64,000 nt of DNA from Lactobacillus sp. MRS-253-APC-2B. GTDB taxonomy: Bacteria > Bacillota > Bacilli > Lactobacillales > Lactobacillaceae. Positions 36,131 through 43,832 of the stretch are shown one piece after another. Each line of letters begins with the position of its first letter. The first letter of the stretch is position 1. The notes under the pieces are model-generated. The model had not been told where the DNA came from. It saw only the letters and a list, made by a program, of their open reading frames with translations, and searched no databases. The DNA lies in assembly GCF_012843675.1 (NCBI RefSeq), contig NZ_JABAFO010000002.1, positions 124,001-188,000 on the forward strand. Direction: 5' to 3'. The translations under genes were made by a program, and so were the position numbers.

Positions 36131-36155
36131 TTCAGAATTAAGGAGGTGAGTAATC

Positions 36156-36332
36156 TTGAAACTGAATAAAATGAGTAAGGCTTGCATTGTTGCCGTTATG
36201 GTTGCTGTTTTTGCAGTTGTCCCATTAGTGCAACTTAATGCTGGACAAAACGCTAACTATGTTAGTGCTTCTTCTAAAAAAGTAATGAAGCATTACTGGG
36301 GCGCAGGTTGGCAATGGTTTCATGGTATTTAG
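36156..36332 (+). CDS. Small secreted Trp-rich cationic peptide (candidate bacteriocin or signal)
   Basis: 58 residues with a TTG start nine bases after a perfect AGGAGG (36141-36146). Residues 1-38 form a classical Sec signal peptide: Lys-containing n-region, hydrophobic core CIVAVMVAVFAVVPLV, and a VSA cleavage motif. The predicted mature peptide is about 20 residues, ending KHYWGAGWQWFHGI, with three Lys, two His, three Trp and no Cys. There is no YGNG motif, double-Gly leader or lanthionine pattern, so it fits no bacteriocin class known to me. The stop is three bases from the next start, a membrane protein that could give immunity. Confidence 0.72.
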   Translation: MKLNKMSKACIVAVMVAVFAVVPLVQLNAGQNANYVSASSKKVMKHYWGAGWQWFHGI

Positions 36333-36335
36333 ATC

Positions 36336-36821
36336 TTGTCAGTAAATAAACCTGTACTTAAGCTTATCAAGAATGAAAAGATAAAGTATTTATTCTGGGG
36401 AATTGTAACAACAGTATTTTATTTTGTCGTCAGATTATTATTAGATACATTTGTAACACCTGTTCTTTCAGCAACAATCACTGAAATTTTGACTATTTTC
36501 TTTGCTTTTTATGTAAATAGGAGATTTGTTTTTACTAAACAAAAATCAAAATCTCTAGTTTACCAGCTAATTACATTTTTTAGCGGACGAATAGTTGTTA
36601 TGTTTGCTGATATGTTAATTACCTTTTTAGCAATAGAAAAGTACTATGCTTTTTTTATCGCTGTGTTTAAATTAAATACGTTGGCTTATGCTTTGGATTC
36701 TATTATAGGTATTAATTATTTGACAGGTTATAGATTGAATAATTTATTTTGGATATGCATAATCCAGATCTTTGCAATAGTGTTCAACTTTATAGTATCA
36801 AAATATTTATCATTTAAATGA
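36336..36821 (+). CDS. GtrA-like four-helix membrane protein
   Basis: 161 residues, TTG start three bases after the peptide stop; no independent ribosome binding site, so translation is coupled to the peptide. Four hydrophobic segments (about 18-38, 42-62, 82-108 and 132-156) and the loop FYVNRRFVFTKQ are characteristic of the GtrA/DPMS-associated family, whose members are linked to polyprenyl-phosphate sugar transfer. Pairing with a secreted peptide on a mobile element suggests immunity or a change of surface. A glycolipid-related function remains possible. Base composition is strongly A+T-rich. Confidence 0.78.
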   Translation: MSVNKPVLKLIKNEKIKYLFWGIVTTVFYFVVRLLLDTFVTPVLSATITEILTIFFAFYVNRRFVFTKQKSKSLVYQLITFFSGRIVVMFADMLITFLAIEKYYAFFIAVFKLNTLAYALDSIIGINYLTGYRLNNLFWICIIQIFAIVFNFIVSKYLSFK

Positions 36822-36866
36822 TGACAGAACATAAGAGGCTGAGAAACAGTCTCAAAACAAAAAATG

Positions 36867-36911
36867 TTAGAAATTACGTTGCTGAAAACGTTGATTTCTA
36901 GCGTTTTTTTT
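36867..36911 (+). terminator. Terminator after the cargo genes
   Basis: TAGAAAT-x-ACGTT pairs with AACGT-x-ATTTCTA around GCTGAA, followed by GCG and eight T. T-rich sequence flanks the other side too, so it may work in both directions. Confidence 0.75.
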
Positions 36912-37010
36912 ATTCAACTGAAATTATGACGAAACTTTGACGCTAGAATCTCTTTATTCGGGATCATAACACTTCTAATTATCTATTGATTTAAAAGAAT
37001 ACGACGCCTG

Positions 37011-37192
37011 AACGCTCATTACGCAATCGCGTTCCTGCTTAGCGTTCTAAGCCCTCAGCACTCGCTTTTCGCTCATGCTGCTGGCAAGAACGAAGCACCT
37101 TAACGCTCATTATTCAATCGCGTTCTTGTGCTAGTGTTCTTAATCTCCAAGCTTCGCTAACCGCTCGCTTGTCAATAAAGAACACTATATTG
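37011..37192. repeat. Tandem imperfect 91-bp repeat in the element's right end
   Basis: Copies begin at 37011 and 37102 with AACGCTCATTA, then CAATCGCGTTC and TAGnGTTCT. In each copy AACGCT can pair with AGCGTT or AGTGTT, so the fold is retained although bases changed. No ORF covers it. Confidence 0.65.
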
Positions 37193-37193
37193 A

Positions 37194-37315
37194 AGGCAAG
37201 CACCCTCTTTTGTAGACTATATTACATATAGCTACAAAGAATGCTTGCAAAGGGACTGCTTCGCTCCCCTTGACCCCTTAGACAAACTTTTTAACAAAAA
37301 GTTTGATCAAAAAGC
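37194..37315. repeat. Nested inverted repeats; second oriT candidate
   Basis: GCAAGCA...TGCTTGC encloses CTTTTGTAG...CTACAAAG and CTATAT...ATAG (about 37197-37252). Then AAGGGACTGCTTCGCTCCCCTTGACCCCTTAGACAAAC leads into CAAACTTTTT-AAC-AAAAAGTTTG, a perfect 10-bp inverted repeat near 37284-37306. Dense pairing plus a G/C-rich hinge resembles oriT or single-strand origins. Confidence 0.45.
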
Positions 37316-37355
37316 TCGGCCTAATTGACTTTTCAAGCCAATTACTAGCCTCGCT

Positions 37356-37415
37356 AACGACAACAATTTGCGCGAAGTGATTTCATCACTTCAGCAAAAA
37401 AAGTTGTCGTTTTTT
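37356..37415 (+). terminator. Two-tier terminator-like stem-loop
   Basis: AACGACAAC (37356-37364) pairs with GTTGTCGTT (37403-37411); the inside carries GAAGTGAT-TTC-ATCACTTC, also perfect. TTTTTT follows. No gene is close upstream, so it may end a non-coding transcript. Confidence 0.6.
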
Positions 37416-37417
37416 CG

Positions 37418-37479
37418 GCTGCAACCAAGATCAAATATGCTATACTGGTTGCAGCTGATCAACGAACAATTCGTTGATA
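37418..37479 (+). promoter_or_regulatory. Promoter flanked by a 10-bp inverted repeat
   Basis: TGCTATACT gives an extended -10 (37441-37446) lying between GCTGCAACCA (37418-37427) and TGGTTGCAGC (37446-37455). Downstream, ATCAACGAA-CAA-TTCGTTGAT forms another perfect hairpin at the 5' end of any transcript. No ORF follows; a short RNA or a regulator site is possible. Confidence 0.45.
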
Positions 37480-37496
37480 AATCTATCTATACGTAA

Positions 37497-37529
37497 CAAA
37501 AAAACCGTTACCTTAATTTCAGGTAACGG
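37497..37529 (-). terminator. Minus-strand terminator near the element's right end
   Basis: CCGTTACCT (37505-37513) pairs with AGGTAACGG (37521-37529); on the minus strand the stem is followed by seven T. It would stop leftward transcription entering the element from the hydrolase side. From here to the hydrolase gene (37530-37778) no ORF is seen. Confidence 0.75.
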
Positions 37530-37736
37530 CCGTGCCCGACAGTTTGATTCATTAAAATTTCTCTAATAATCTCAGAAAACTACCAAGTTTGGCCGTACAG
37601 AGAGCGCTTAAGGGGGAAAAAGGGGAAATTTTTGATAAGGTATTACATCATTTGATGATTTGGGTAGTTAATAGAAGCTTATAATATCAGCGCTTTGATA
37701 TTCTTTGACAGTATATGATTTACTCCCTCGGAATTA

Positions 37737-37745
37737 TGTTATAAT
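37737..37745 (+). promoter_or_regulatory. Extended -10 promoter of the hydrolase gene
   Basis: TGTTATAAT with TATAAT at 37740-37745; no good -35 at the right distance (TTGACA at 37705 is too far). CTCCCTC upstream mirrors GAGGGAG at the ribosome binding site. Confidence 0.55.
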
Positions 37746-37778
37746 TTTAATGATTTTCTAATTGAGGGAGGAAGAACT

Positions 37779-38600
37779 ATGTCAGAAGCGATCGGTGAAT
37801 CTCAGCTGCTGATTAAGACCCCAGATCATCAGCAGTTGTTTGTAAAACAGAATCGGCCACTGGCACTACAAGCTGTTTTGGTAGTCGTGCATGGTCTAGG
37901 TGGACATCAAGGGCGCTATGACTATCTGACCAACTGGTTTGTTGCCCATCATGTTGCCGTTTACCGCTATGATCATCGCGGTCATGGTCAGACTCCTGGG
38001 GCACATGGCGTTTATGGCGACTTTAACCATTTTCCCGATGATCTTAAAACCGTTGTCGATTGGGCCAAAAAAAACACGCCGCATCTGCCAATCTTTGTCG
38101 TTGGTCACAGTCTGGGCGGCGGCACGGCGATGGCATTTGGTGCCAAATATCCAGCAACGGTCAATGGCATTATTTCCGTTGGGGCCTTAACGAGATATCA
38201 TAATCAGATCTTTGGACCAGTTCATCATTTTAAAACTGATGAGACAATCAGTGGCAGTTTTGGTGATCGAAGCAACAGCAGTGCCTGGATGCGAAAAGAC
38301 TATCAAGACGATCCCTTGAATCTAACCGTAATTAAAGGATCACTGCTGAATGCGGCTTTGGATCTGGTTGCGTTTAATAAATCGCATGCTGCTGATTTTG
38401 TGGATCCGGTTTTGGTTCTGCATGGTGCCGAAGATGGCGTGGTCAGTGTCGATGACTCAATGGACAGTTATCGTGAAATCGCTTCGGTAGATAAAGAACT
38501 GCATGTTTACCCATGTTTAAGACATCAGGTTTTAAACGAACCATCGCGCCGTCGAGAAGTATATCAAGAAATCTTGAACTGGATGAAAAAACATGGCTAA
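37779..38600 (+). CDS. Alpha/beta hydrolase (monoacylglycerol lipase-like, S33 family)
   Basis: 273 residues. Serine hydrolase fold: nucleophile elbow GHSLGGG (Ser near 112), oxyanion-region VVHGLGGHQGRY, DHRGHGQTPG, catalytic Asp in VLHGAEDGVV and His in CLRHQVLNEP. Closest in look to monoacylglycerol/lysophospholipid lipases; real substrate unknown. ATG follows GAGGGAGGAAG. It is the first chromosomal gene to the right of the mobile element. Confidence 0.88.
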   Translation: MSEAIGESQLLIKTPDHQQLFVKQNRPLALQAVLVVVHGLGGHQGRYDYLTNWFVAHHVAVYRYDHRGHGQTPGAHGVYGDFNHFPDDLKTVVDWAKKNTPHLPIFVVGHSLGGGTAMAFGAKYPATVNGIISVGALTRYHNQIFGPVHHFKTDETISGSFGDRSNSSAWMRKDYQDDPLNLTVIKGSLLNAALDLVAFNKSHAADFVDPVLVLHGAEDGVVSVDDSMDSYREIASVDKELHVYPCLRHQVLNEPSRRREVYQEILNWMKKHG

Positions 38601-38639
38601 ACGAGTTAAAGAGATCAATTGCCTAACTATTTTATAGAT

Positions 38640-38713
38640 AATATTGCCCCAGCATGTTAGCCTGGCGGGCCAAACGCTGAAAATCAGTTTGCTACCGATT
38701 TTCGACGTTTTTT
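38640..38713 (+). terminator. Terminator and intergenic repeat fragment after the hydrolase
   Basis: TGAAAATC pairs with GATTTTCG inside CG...CG (38675-38707), followed by TTTTTT. The preceding stretch (TTGCCCCAGCA, TAGCCTGGC) resembles part of the intergenic element at 57.9 kb. Confidence 0.65.
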
Positions 38714-38795
38714 CTTACTCCCTTTTATTGATGCAACGGTACGTTTTTTGGCGGCGGCTTCTGCTATAATTTTTAAGTGAAAGGATGGATCACGA

Positions 38796-41700
38796 ATGGA
38801 ACTAGTGCCGCTTAACGTAATCAGCACCTATAGTCTATTGCAGAGTCCGTTGCGCCCGCAAGAGCTGGTGCAAGGAGCCAAGGCCAAGGGGTATCATGCC
38901 GTAGCTTTGGCTGATTGGAACGTGATGTATGGTGCGATTGATTTTTACAATGCCGCCAAAGCAGCCGGTATCAAGCCTTTATTGGGACTACGGCTGCATC
39001 TAAAGACTGCGGCCATGACCACTAGAGGCCTGGAAGTCTTGTTTTTGGCGCGGACGCAGGCAGGCTATCTCAATTTGATGCAGCTGTCGACGCTCAAACA
39101 GACGCAGGCACAAACACGATTTTTGACGCATCAGGAGATCAAGCCTTATCTAAACGATCTGGATTTGATCCTACCCGCGCAGCCATTGACACTTGACCAG
39201 TCATTGATTGATCAGTGGCTGCCGGCAATGATTGAAGCTACGGCCGGGCATCTTTGGCTGGGCGTTGATCTGGAACTTGATGCCATTCAGCGTGAGCAGA
39301 TCAAACAAACGGCACAACATTATGATGTATCGTTGGCAGCTGCACCACGGGTTGAATATTTAGAAGACGACGATGCATTTGCGGCTGATGTGTTGCGCCA
39401 TATTGATGCGGGAACTAAGATGGCCAATCCGTTTTTTCAGGCACATCAATCAATCAGTCGCGCACTGCCTGAACAAGAAAAGCTCAGCCAGGCATTCTTG
39501 GATTCGGGATTTGAAAATGCAGTTGAACAAACGACTAGAATCGCTCAAGAATGCGCTGTTGAGGTTCGGTTTCAAAAGCCTGTCTTACCCAAGTTTCCAA
39601 CACCAGATCAGCAGAGTGCCGCGGATTATCTAAAGTCACTGTGTCAGGCGGGACTTCAGAAACGACCATTGGCACCAGGATATACCTTGGCTGACTATCA
39701 AAAGCGGCTGCAAAGTGAGCTGACGACGATTCATGAAATGGGGTTTGACGATTATTTTCTGATTGTCTGGGACGTTATGCGCTTCGTTCACCAGCAGAAA
39801 ATGGCGACTGATCCAGGACGAGGCTCGGCGGCTGGTTCGCTGGTTGCCTATGTTTTGGCGATTACCGAGGTTGATCCATTAAAATACCAATTGCTGTTCG
39901 AACGGTTCTTAAATCCGGAACGGGCGCAGATGCCGGATATCGACCTTGACCTGCCTGACAATCGGCGTGATGAGGTGTTGGCTTATGTTCACCAAAAGTA
40001 TGGTCATAGCCGAGTTGCTCAGATCATCACGTTTGGGACGTTTGGTGCCAAGCAGGCTGTCAGGGACGTGGGCCGGGTTTTTGGCATGCCAGTCTATGCT
40101 ATCGATGAGCTGGCCCGCGCCGTTCCCAATCTGCCCAAGATTACGTTGCAGCAAGCCTTAAATGAATCGCGATCGCTCAATAATCTGCTCAGCGATTCTT
40201 CACAAAACGCGCTTTTAATGAAAACCGCACTGCGGATTGAGGGACTACCGCGTCATTATTCCACGCACGCGGCCGGAATCGTTTTGTCCCAGGATCCTTT
40301 GAATCAACTGGTACCATTGCAAAACGGCAGTGATGGCCTGTTGATGACGCAGTTTCCCAAAGATACGGTTGAGGCATTGGGCCTTTTGAAGATGGACTTT
40401 TTGGGATTGCGAAACCTGTCGATCATGGATGCGGCTTTGCGACTGGTCGAAAAGAGCCAACCAGATTTTAATCTGCGAAAAATCAGTCTCAATGATCCAT
40501 TGACCCTTCAGCTGTTTCAAAAAGGAGCAACGGAAGGAATTTTTCAATTTGAGTCAAGCGGGATTCGGCAGGTATTGATACGGCTGCATCCCGAAAACTT
40601 TGAAATGATCGTGGCCGTCAACGCGCTGTATCGTCCTGGACCAATGGACAACATTACGCATTTTATCGCCCGTAAAGAGGGTCGTGAAAAGGTCAGTCTG
40701 CCTGATCCATCGCTGGCACCGATTCTGGCACCAACCTATGGGATTTTGGTCTATCAAGAGCAGGTCATGCAACTGGCAGCTAAGATGGCTGGCTTTACAC
40801 TGGGGCAGGCCGATCTTTTGCGGCGGGCGATGAGCAAGAAAAAGCAAGATGTAATGGAAAAAATGCGTGGTCGCTTTGTGCAAGGCGCGATTGCCAATGG
40901 CTATTCCAAGACGGTTGCCGAGCAGGTCTTTGATTATATTGATCGTTTTGCCAACTATGGCTTCAATCGTTCCCATGCCGTGGCTTATTCGATGATGGCC
41001 TTTGAAATGGCTTATTTGAAGTGTCATTTTACACCAGCGTTTTTTGCCGCATTATTGAATGCCCATGCTGGTTCAGAAAAAATGCGCGCCTATTTTGAGG
41101 ATGCCAGATCGTTTGGCGTGGCAATTATCGGTCCCAATATCAACTTCAGCCAGGCCGACTTTAGTCTGTACCAGGGTCGGGTCTTGTTTGGCCTTGCAAT
41201 GATTAAGGGCATCCGACGCGATCTGATCAAAGCGGTTATCGATCAGCGAAAACAAAAACCGTTTGCCAATCTGGCCGACTTTATTGGCCGCATCGACGTT
41301 AAATTTAGAAAAGTCGAACTGATTGCGCCGCTGATTTATGCCGGTGCTTTTGATCATTTGGGCAGCAACCGGGCTGAGATGATTGATGCCTTGCCGGACT
41401 TGATTGACGGAGCTGAGTTTAATCAAGCGCTGATGGGCAACGATACTTTTCAGACGACGATCCCGGCGCGGCCGGAGTATCCTTTGGCACAGCGGCTGGA
41501 AAAAGAGCATGAGTATCTGGGCATCTACTTGTCGGGACATCCCGTCAGCCAGTATCGGGCTTTGGCCAATCAGCTGCATGCGGTCAAGGTCACTCAGCTT
41601 AAAGAGGGGATGAATGCGACTTTGATCTTATATGTCAGTCGCGTTAAGACGATCAATACCAAAAAAACGCGTCAGCCCATGGCATTTATCAGTGCCTCTG

Positions 41701-42122
41701 ATGAAACCGGCAGTATTGAGGTAACGGTTTTTCCAAAACAGTTCCAGCGCTACCAAGAACTGGTTGCTGCGCGCAATGTCTTGATTATCAGCGGCCGAGT
41801 GGAAAATCGTAATGGCAGTCTGCAGCTGCTGGCCAGTCGAATTCAGCTGGCTTCGGCTGCTGATGAGCGTGGATCGGCGCCAGCCAAGACGCGCTGGTTT
41901 CTGCAGTTGCGACCTGGTGTCTTGACACCGCAGCTTTCTGCTCAGCTGCAGGAATTTATCAAGCTTCACCATGGCAATGTACCAGTAATGGTTTATTATC
42001 CTGAAAAAAAGCAGACGCAGCTGCTGCCGCGCAGTCAGTGGCTCAATGGGGATGAAGCTACTAAAAAGGGACTGATTGATCTTTTGGGAGTCAGCAACGT
42101 GGTTTATCAATCCGTGCCATGA
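38796..42122 (+). CDS. dnaE: DNA polymerase III alpha subunit, DnaE type
   Basis: 1108 residues, family C polymerase. In Gram-positives DnaE extends primers before PolC takes over and takes part in repair synthesis. The PHP domain (about 1-240) starts VPLNVISTYSLLQSP; the catalytic palm has GRGSAAGSLVAYVL and PDIDLDLPDNRR (two Asp), followed by the YRPGPMDNI finger block, the RSHAVAYSMMAF beta-binding region and an OB fold near 960-1040. Several canonical PHP metal ligands look degenerate. An extended -10, TGCTATAAT, lies about 30 bp upstream. Confidence 0.96.
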   Translation: MELVPLNVISTYSLLQSPLRPQELVQGAKAKGYHAVALADWNVMYGAIDFYNAAKAAGIKPLLGLRLHLKTAAMTTRGLEVLFLARTQAGYLNLMQLSTLKQTQAQTRFLTHQEIKPYLNDLDLILPAQPLTLDQSLIDQWLPAMIEATAGHLWLGVDLELDAIQREQIKQTAQHYDVSLAAAPRVEYLEDDDAFAADVLRHIDAGTKMANPFFQAHQSISRALPEQEKLSQAFLDSGFENAVEQTTRIAQECAVEVRFQKPVLPKFPTPDQQSAADYLKSLCQAGLQKRPLAPGYTLADYQKRLQSELTTIHEMGFDDYFLIVWDVMRFVHQQKMATDPGRGSAAGSLVAYVLAITEVDPLKYQLLFERFLNPERAQMPDIDLDLPDNRRDEVLAYVHQKYGHSRVAQIITFGTFGAKQAVRDVGRVFGMPVYAIDELARAVPNLPKITLQQALNESRSLNNLLSDSSQNALLMKTALRIEGLPRHYSTHAAGIVLSQDPLNQLVPLQNGSDGLLMTQFPKDTVEALGLLKMDFLGLRNLSIMDAALRLVEKSQPDFNLRKISLNDPLTLQLFQKGATEGIFQFESSGIRQVLIRLHPENFEMIVAVNALYRPGPMDNITHFIARKEGREKVSLPDPSLAPILAPTYGILVYQEQVMQLAAKMAGFTLGQADLLRRAMSKKKQDVMEKMRGRFVQGAIANGYSKTVAEQVFDYIDRFANYGFNRSHAVAYSMMAFEMAYLKCHFTPAFFAALLNAHAGSEKMRAYFEDARSFGVAIIGPNINFSQADFSLYQGRVLFGLAMIKGIRRDLIKAVIDQRKQKPFANLADFIGRIDVKFRKVELIAPLIYAGAFDHLGSNRAEMIDALPDLIDGAEFNQALMGNDTFQTTIPARPEYPLAQRLEKEHEYLGIYLSGHPVSQYRALANQLHAVKVTQLKEGMNATLILYVSRVKTINTKKTRQPMAFISASDETGSIEVTVFPKQFQRYQELVAARNVLIISGRVENRNGSLQLLASRIQLASAADERGSAPAKTRWFLQLRPGVLTPQLSAQLQEFIKLHHGNVPVMVYYPEKKQTQLLPRSQWLNGDEATKKGLIDLLGVSNVVYQSVP

Positions 42123-42156
42123 AATGGTTTGTTGCCAGCGTCAAAAATAATTAAAG

Positions 42157-42213
42157 TGTTAGCGTTTTCTTAATGCAATTAGTAAAGACAACGAATTTAA
42201 AAAGTGCTATGAT
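42157..42213 (+). promoter_or_regulatory. pyk promoter with possible CcpA (cre) site
   Basis: AAGACA (42185-42190), 17 bp, TATGAT (42208-42213) with TG extension. Upstream TGTTAGCGTTTTCT (42157-42170) matches the cre consensus TGWAARCGYTWNCA at 12 of 14 positions. Carbon catabolite control of pyk is common in lactic acid bacteria; the site is a candidate. Confidence 0.5.
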
Positions 42214-42280
42214 AAGTGTTGTGCAAATGAGGTGCGCAATGGCGCAGTTTCTGCATTAATGCAAAGGAGAGATGTCACTT

Positions 42281-43702
42281 ATGAAGAAAACCAAGATTGT
42301 AAGTACCCTTGGTCCTGCAAGTACTGATGTTGACACGATTGTAAAGCTGATCAATGCTGGTGCCAACATTTTCCGTTTCAACTTCTCACACGGTGATCAC
42401 CCAGAACACCTGGGCCGGATGAACAATGTTAAGAAGGCTCAAGAAATCACCGGTAAGCACGTTGGTCTGATGTTGGACACTAAGGGTGCTGAAATTCGTA
42501 CTACTGTTGAAAAAGACGGTAAGATCGAATTCAATGCTGGTGACAAGGTTCGGATCTCAATGGACGACTCCATTGAAGGTACGCACGAAAAGATTGCTGT
42601 TACCTACCCAGGTCTGTACGATGACGTTCACGTTGGCGGCCACGTTCTGTTTGATGATGGTCTGATCGACATGATCATCGACGAAAAGGACGAAGCTAAC
42701 CATGAACTGGTCTGCACGGTTCAAAACCATGGTCTGCTGGGTTCACGCAAGGGTGTCAACGCACCTGGCGTTTCCATCAACCTGCCTGGTATCACGGAAA
42801 AGGACTCTAGCGACATTCGTTTTGGTCTGGAACAAGGTATCAACTACATCGCCGCTTCCTTCGTTCGTAAGCCAGAAGATATCGAAGACATTCGTGCACT
42901 GCTGAAGGAAAAGAACATGGAAGACGTTCAAATCTTCCCTAAGATCGAATCTCAAGAAGGTATCGACAACTTCGAAGCAATTATGCAAGTTGCTGATGGT
43001 CTGATGGTTCCACGTGGTGACATGGGTGTTGAAATCCCAGCTGAAAACGTGCCATTGGTACAAAAGAAGATGATTCGCCGCTGCAACGAAATGGGCAAGC
43101 CAGTTATCACGGCTACCCAAATGCTGGACTCCATGGAAGAAAACCCACGCCCAACGCGTGCCGAAGTTTCTGACGTTGCCAACGCTGTCTTTGATGGTAC
43201 TGATGCAACGATGCTGTCTGGTGAAAGTGCCAACGGTGACTGGCCAGTAGAAGCCGTTTCTACGATGGCTCGCATCGACGTTAAGGCTGAAAACAACCTG
43301 GACCTGTTCGGTACGGAAACGTTCAACTTTGACAAGAGCGACGTTACGGAAACGATCGGTTCTGCAGTTGCCCAAGCCGCTAAGGACCTTGACATCAAGG
43401 TTATCGTAGCCGCTACTTCTTCAGGCTACACGGCCCGTATGATCTCCAAGTACCGTCCAAACGCCGACATTCTGGCTTTGACGTTTGATGAACGGACTGA
43501 ACGTGGTCTGATGGTTAACTGGGGTGTTCAACCATACGTTGTTGACAAGCCAGCTGACACTGATGAAATGTTTGCTCTGGCTGCTAAGAAGGCAGTTGAA
43601 CTTGGTTTTGCCAAGAAGGGCGACAAGATCATCGTGGTTGCCGGTGTTCCTATGGGCACGCCAGGTGCAACCAACCTGATGCGGGTTGAAACGATCAAGT
43701 AG
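42281..43702 (+). CDS. pyk: Pyruvate kinase
   Basis: 473 residues from ATG 42281, eleven bases after AAAGGAG; an ATG nine bases earlier is too close. Converts PEP and ADP to pyruvate and ATP. Signature blocks: KIVSTLGPAS, FRFNFSHG, the active-site FPKIESQEG (catalytic Lys), MVPRGDMGVEIP and VITATQMLDSM. It ends after the allosteric domain, without the PEP-utiliser C-terminal extension of Bacillus enzymes. Codon use is strongly biased (GAA, GGT, AAG), as for a highly expressed gene. The direct dnaE-pyk order without pfkA fits a heterofermentative lactobacillus. Confidence 0.97.
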   Translation: MKKTKIVSTLGPASTDVDTIVKLINAGANIFRFNFSHGDHPEHLGRMNNVKKAQEITGKHVGLMLDTKGAEIRTTVEKDGKIEFNAGDKVRISMDDSIEGTHEKIAVTYPGLYDDVHVGGHVLFDDGLIDMIIDEKDEANHELVCTVQNHGLLGSRKGVNAPGVSINLPGITEKDSSDIRFGLEQGINYIAASFVRKPEDIEDIRALLKEKNMEDVQIFPKIESQEGIDNFEAIMQVADGLMVPRGDMGVEIPAENVPLVQKKMIRRCNEMGKPVITATQMLDSMEENPRPTRAEVSDVANAVFDGTDATMLSGESANGDWPVEAVSTMARIDVKAENNLDLFGTETFNFDKSDVTETIGSAVAQAAKDLDIKVIVAATSSGYTARMISKYRPNADILALTFDERTERGLMVNWGVQPYVVDKPADTDEMFALAAKKAVELGFAKKGDKIIVVAGVPMGTPGATNLMRVETIK

Positions 43703-43725
43703 TCTTGATTATTTCATCCGCAAAA

Positions 43726-43755
43726 ACCGTCTGTCATTAGACAGGCGGTTTTTTT
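43726..43755 (+). terminator. Terminator of pyk
   Basis: ACCGTCTGTC pairs with GACAGGCGGT around ATTA, then seven T. Confidence 0.9.
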
Positions 43756-43832
43756 ACTCCTTTGCTTTTATTTTGTTCTAATATTATGTAAAATAGGCTA
43801 GATACCCAACTGAGAAAATTAAGGATGATAAA

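Noticed and set aside
36984-37200. Short ORFs in the repeat-rich right end
   Set aside because: Frames are short, lack ribosome sites and cross the tandem repeats; no protein similarity was recognised.
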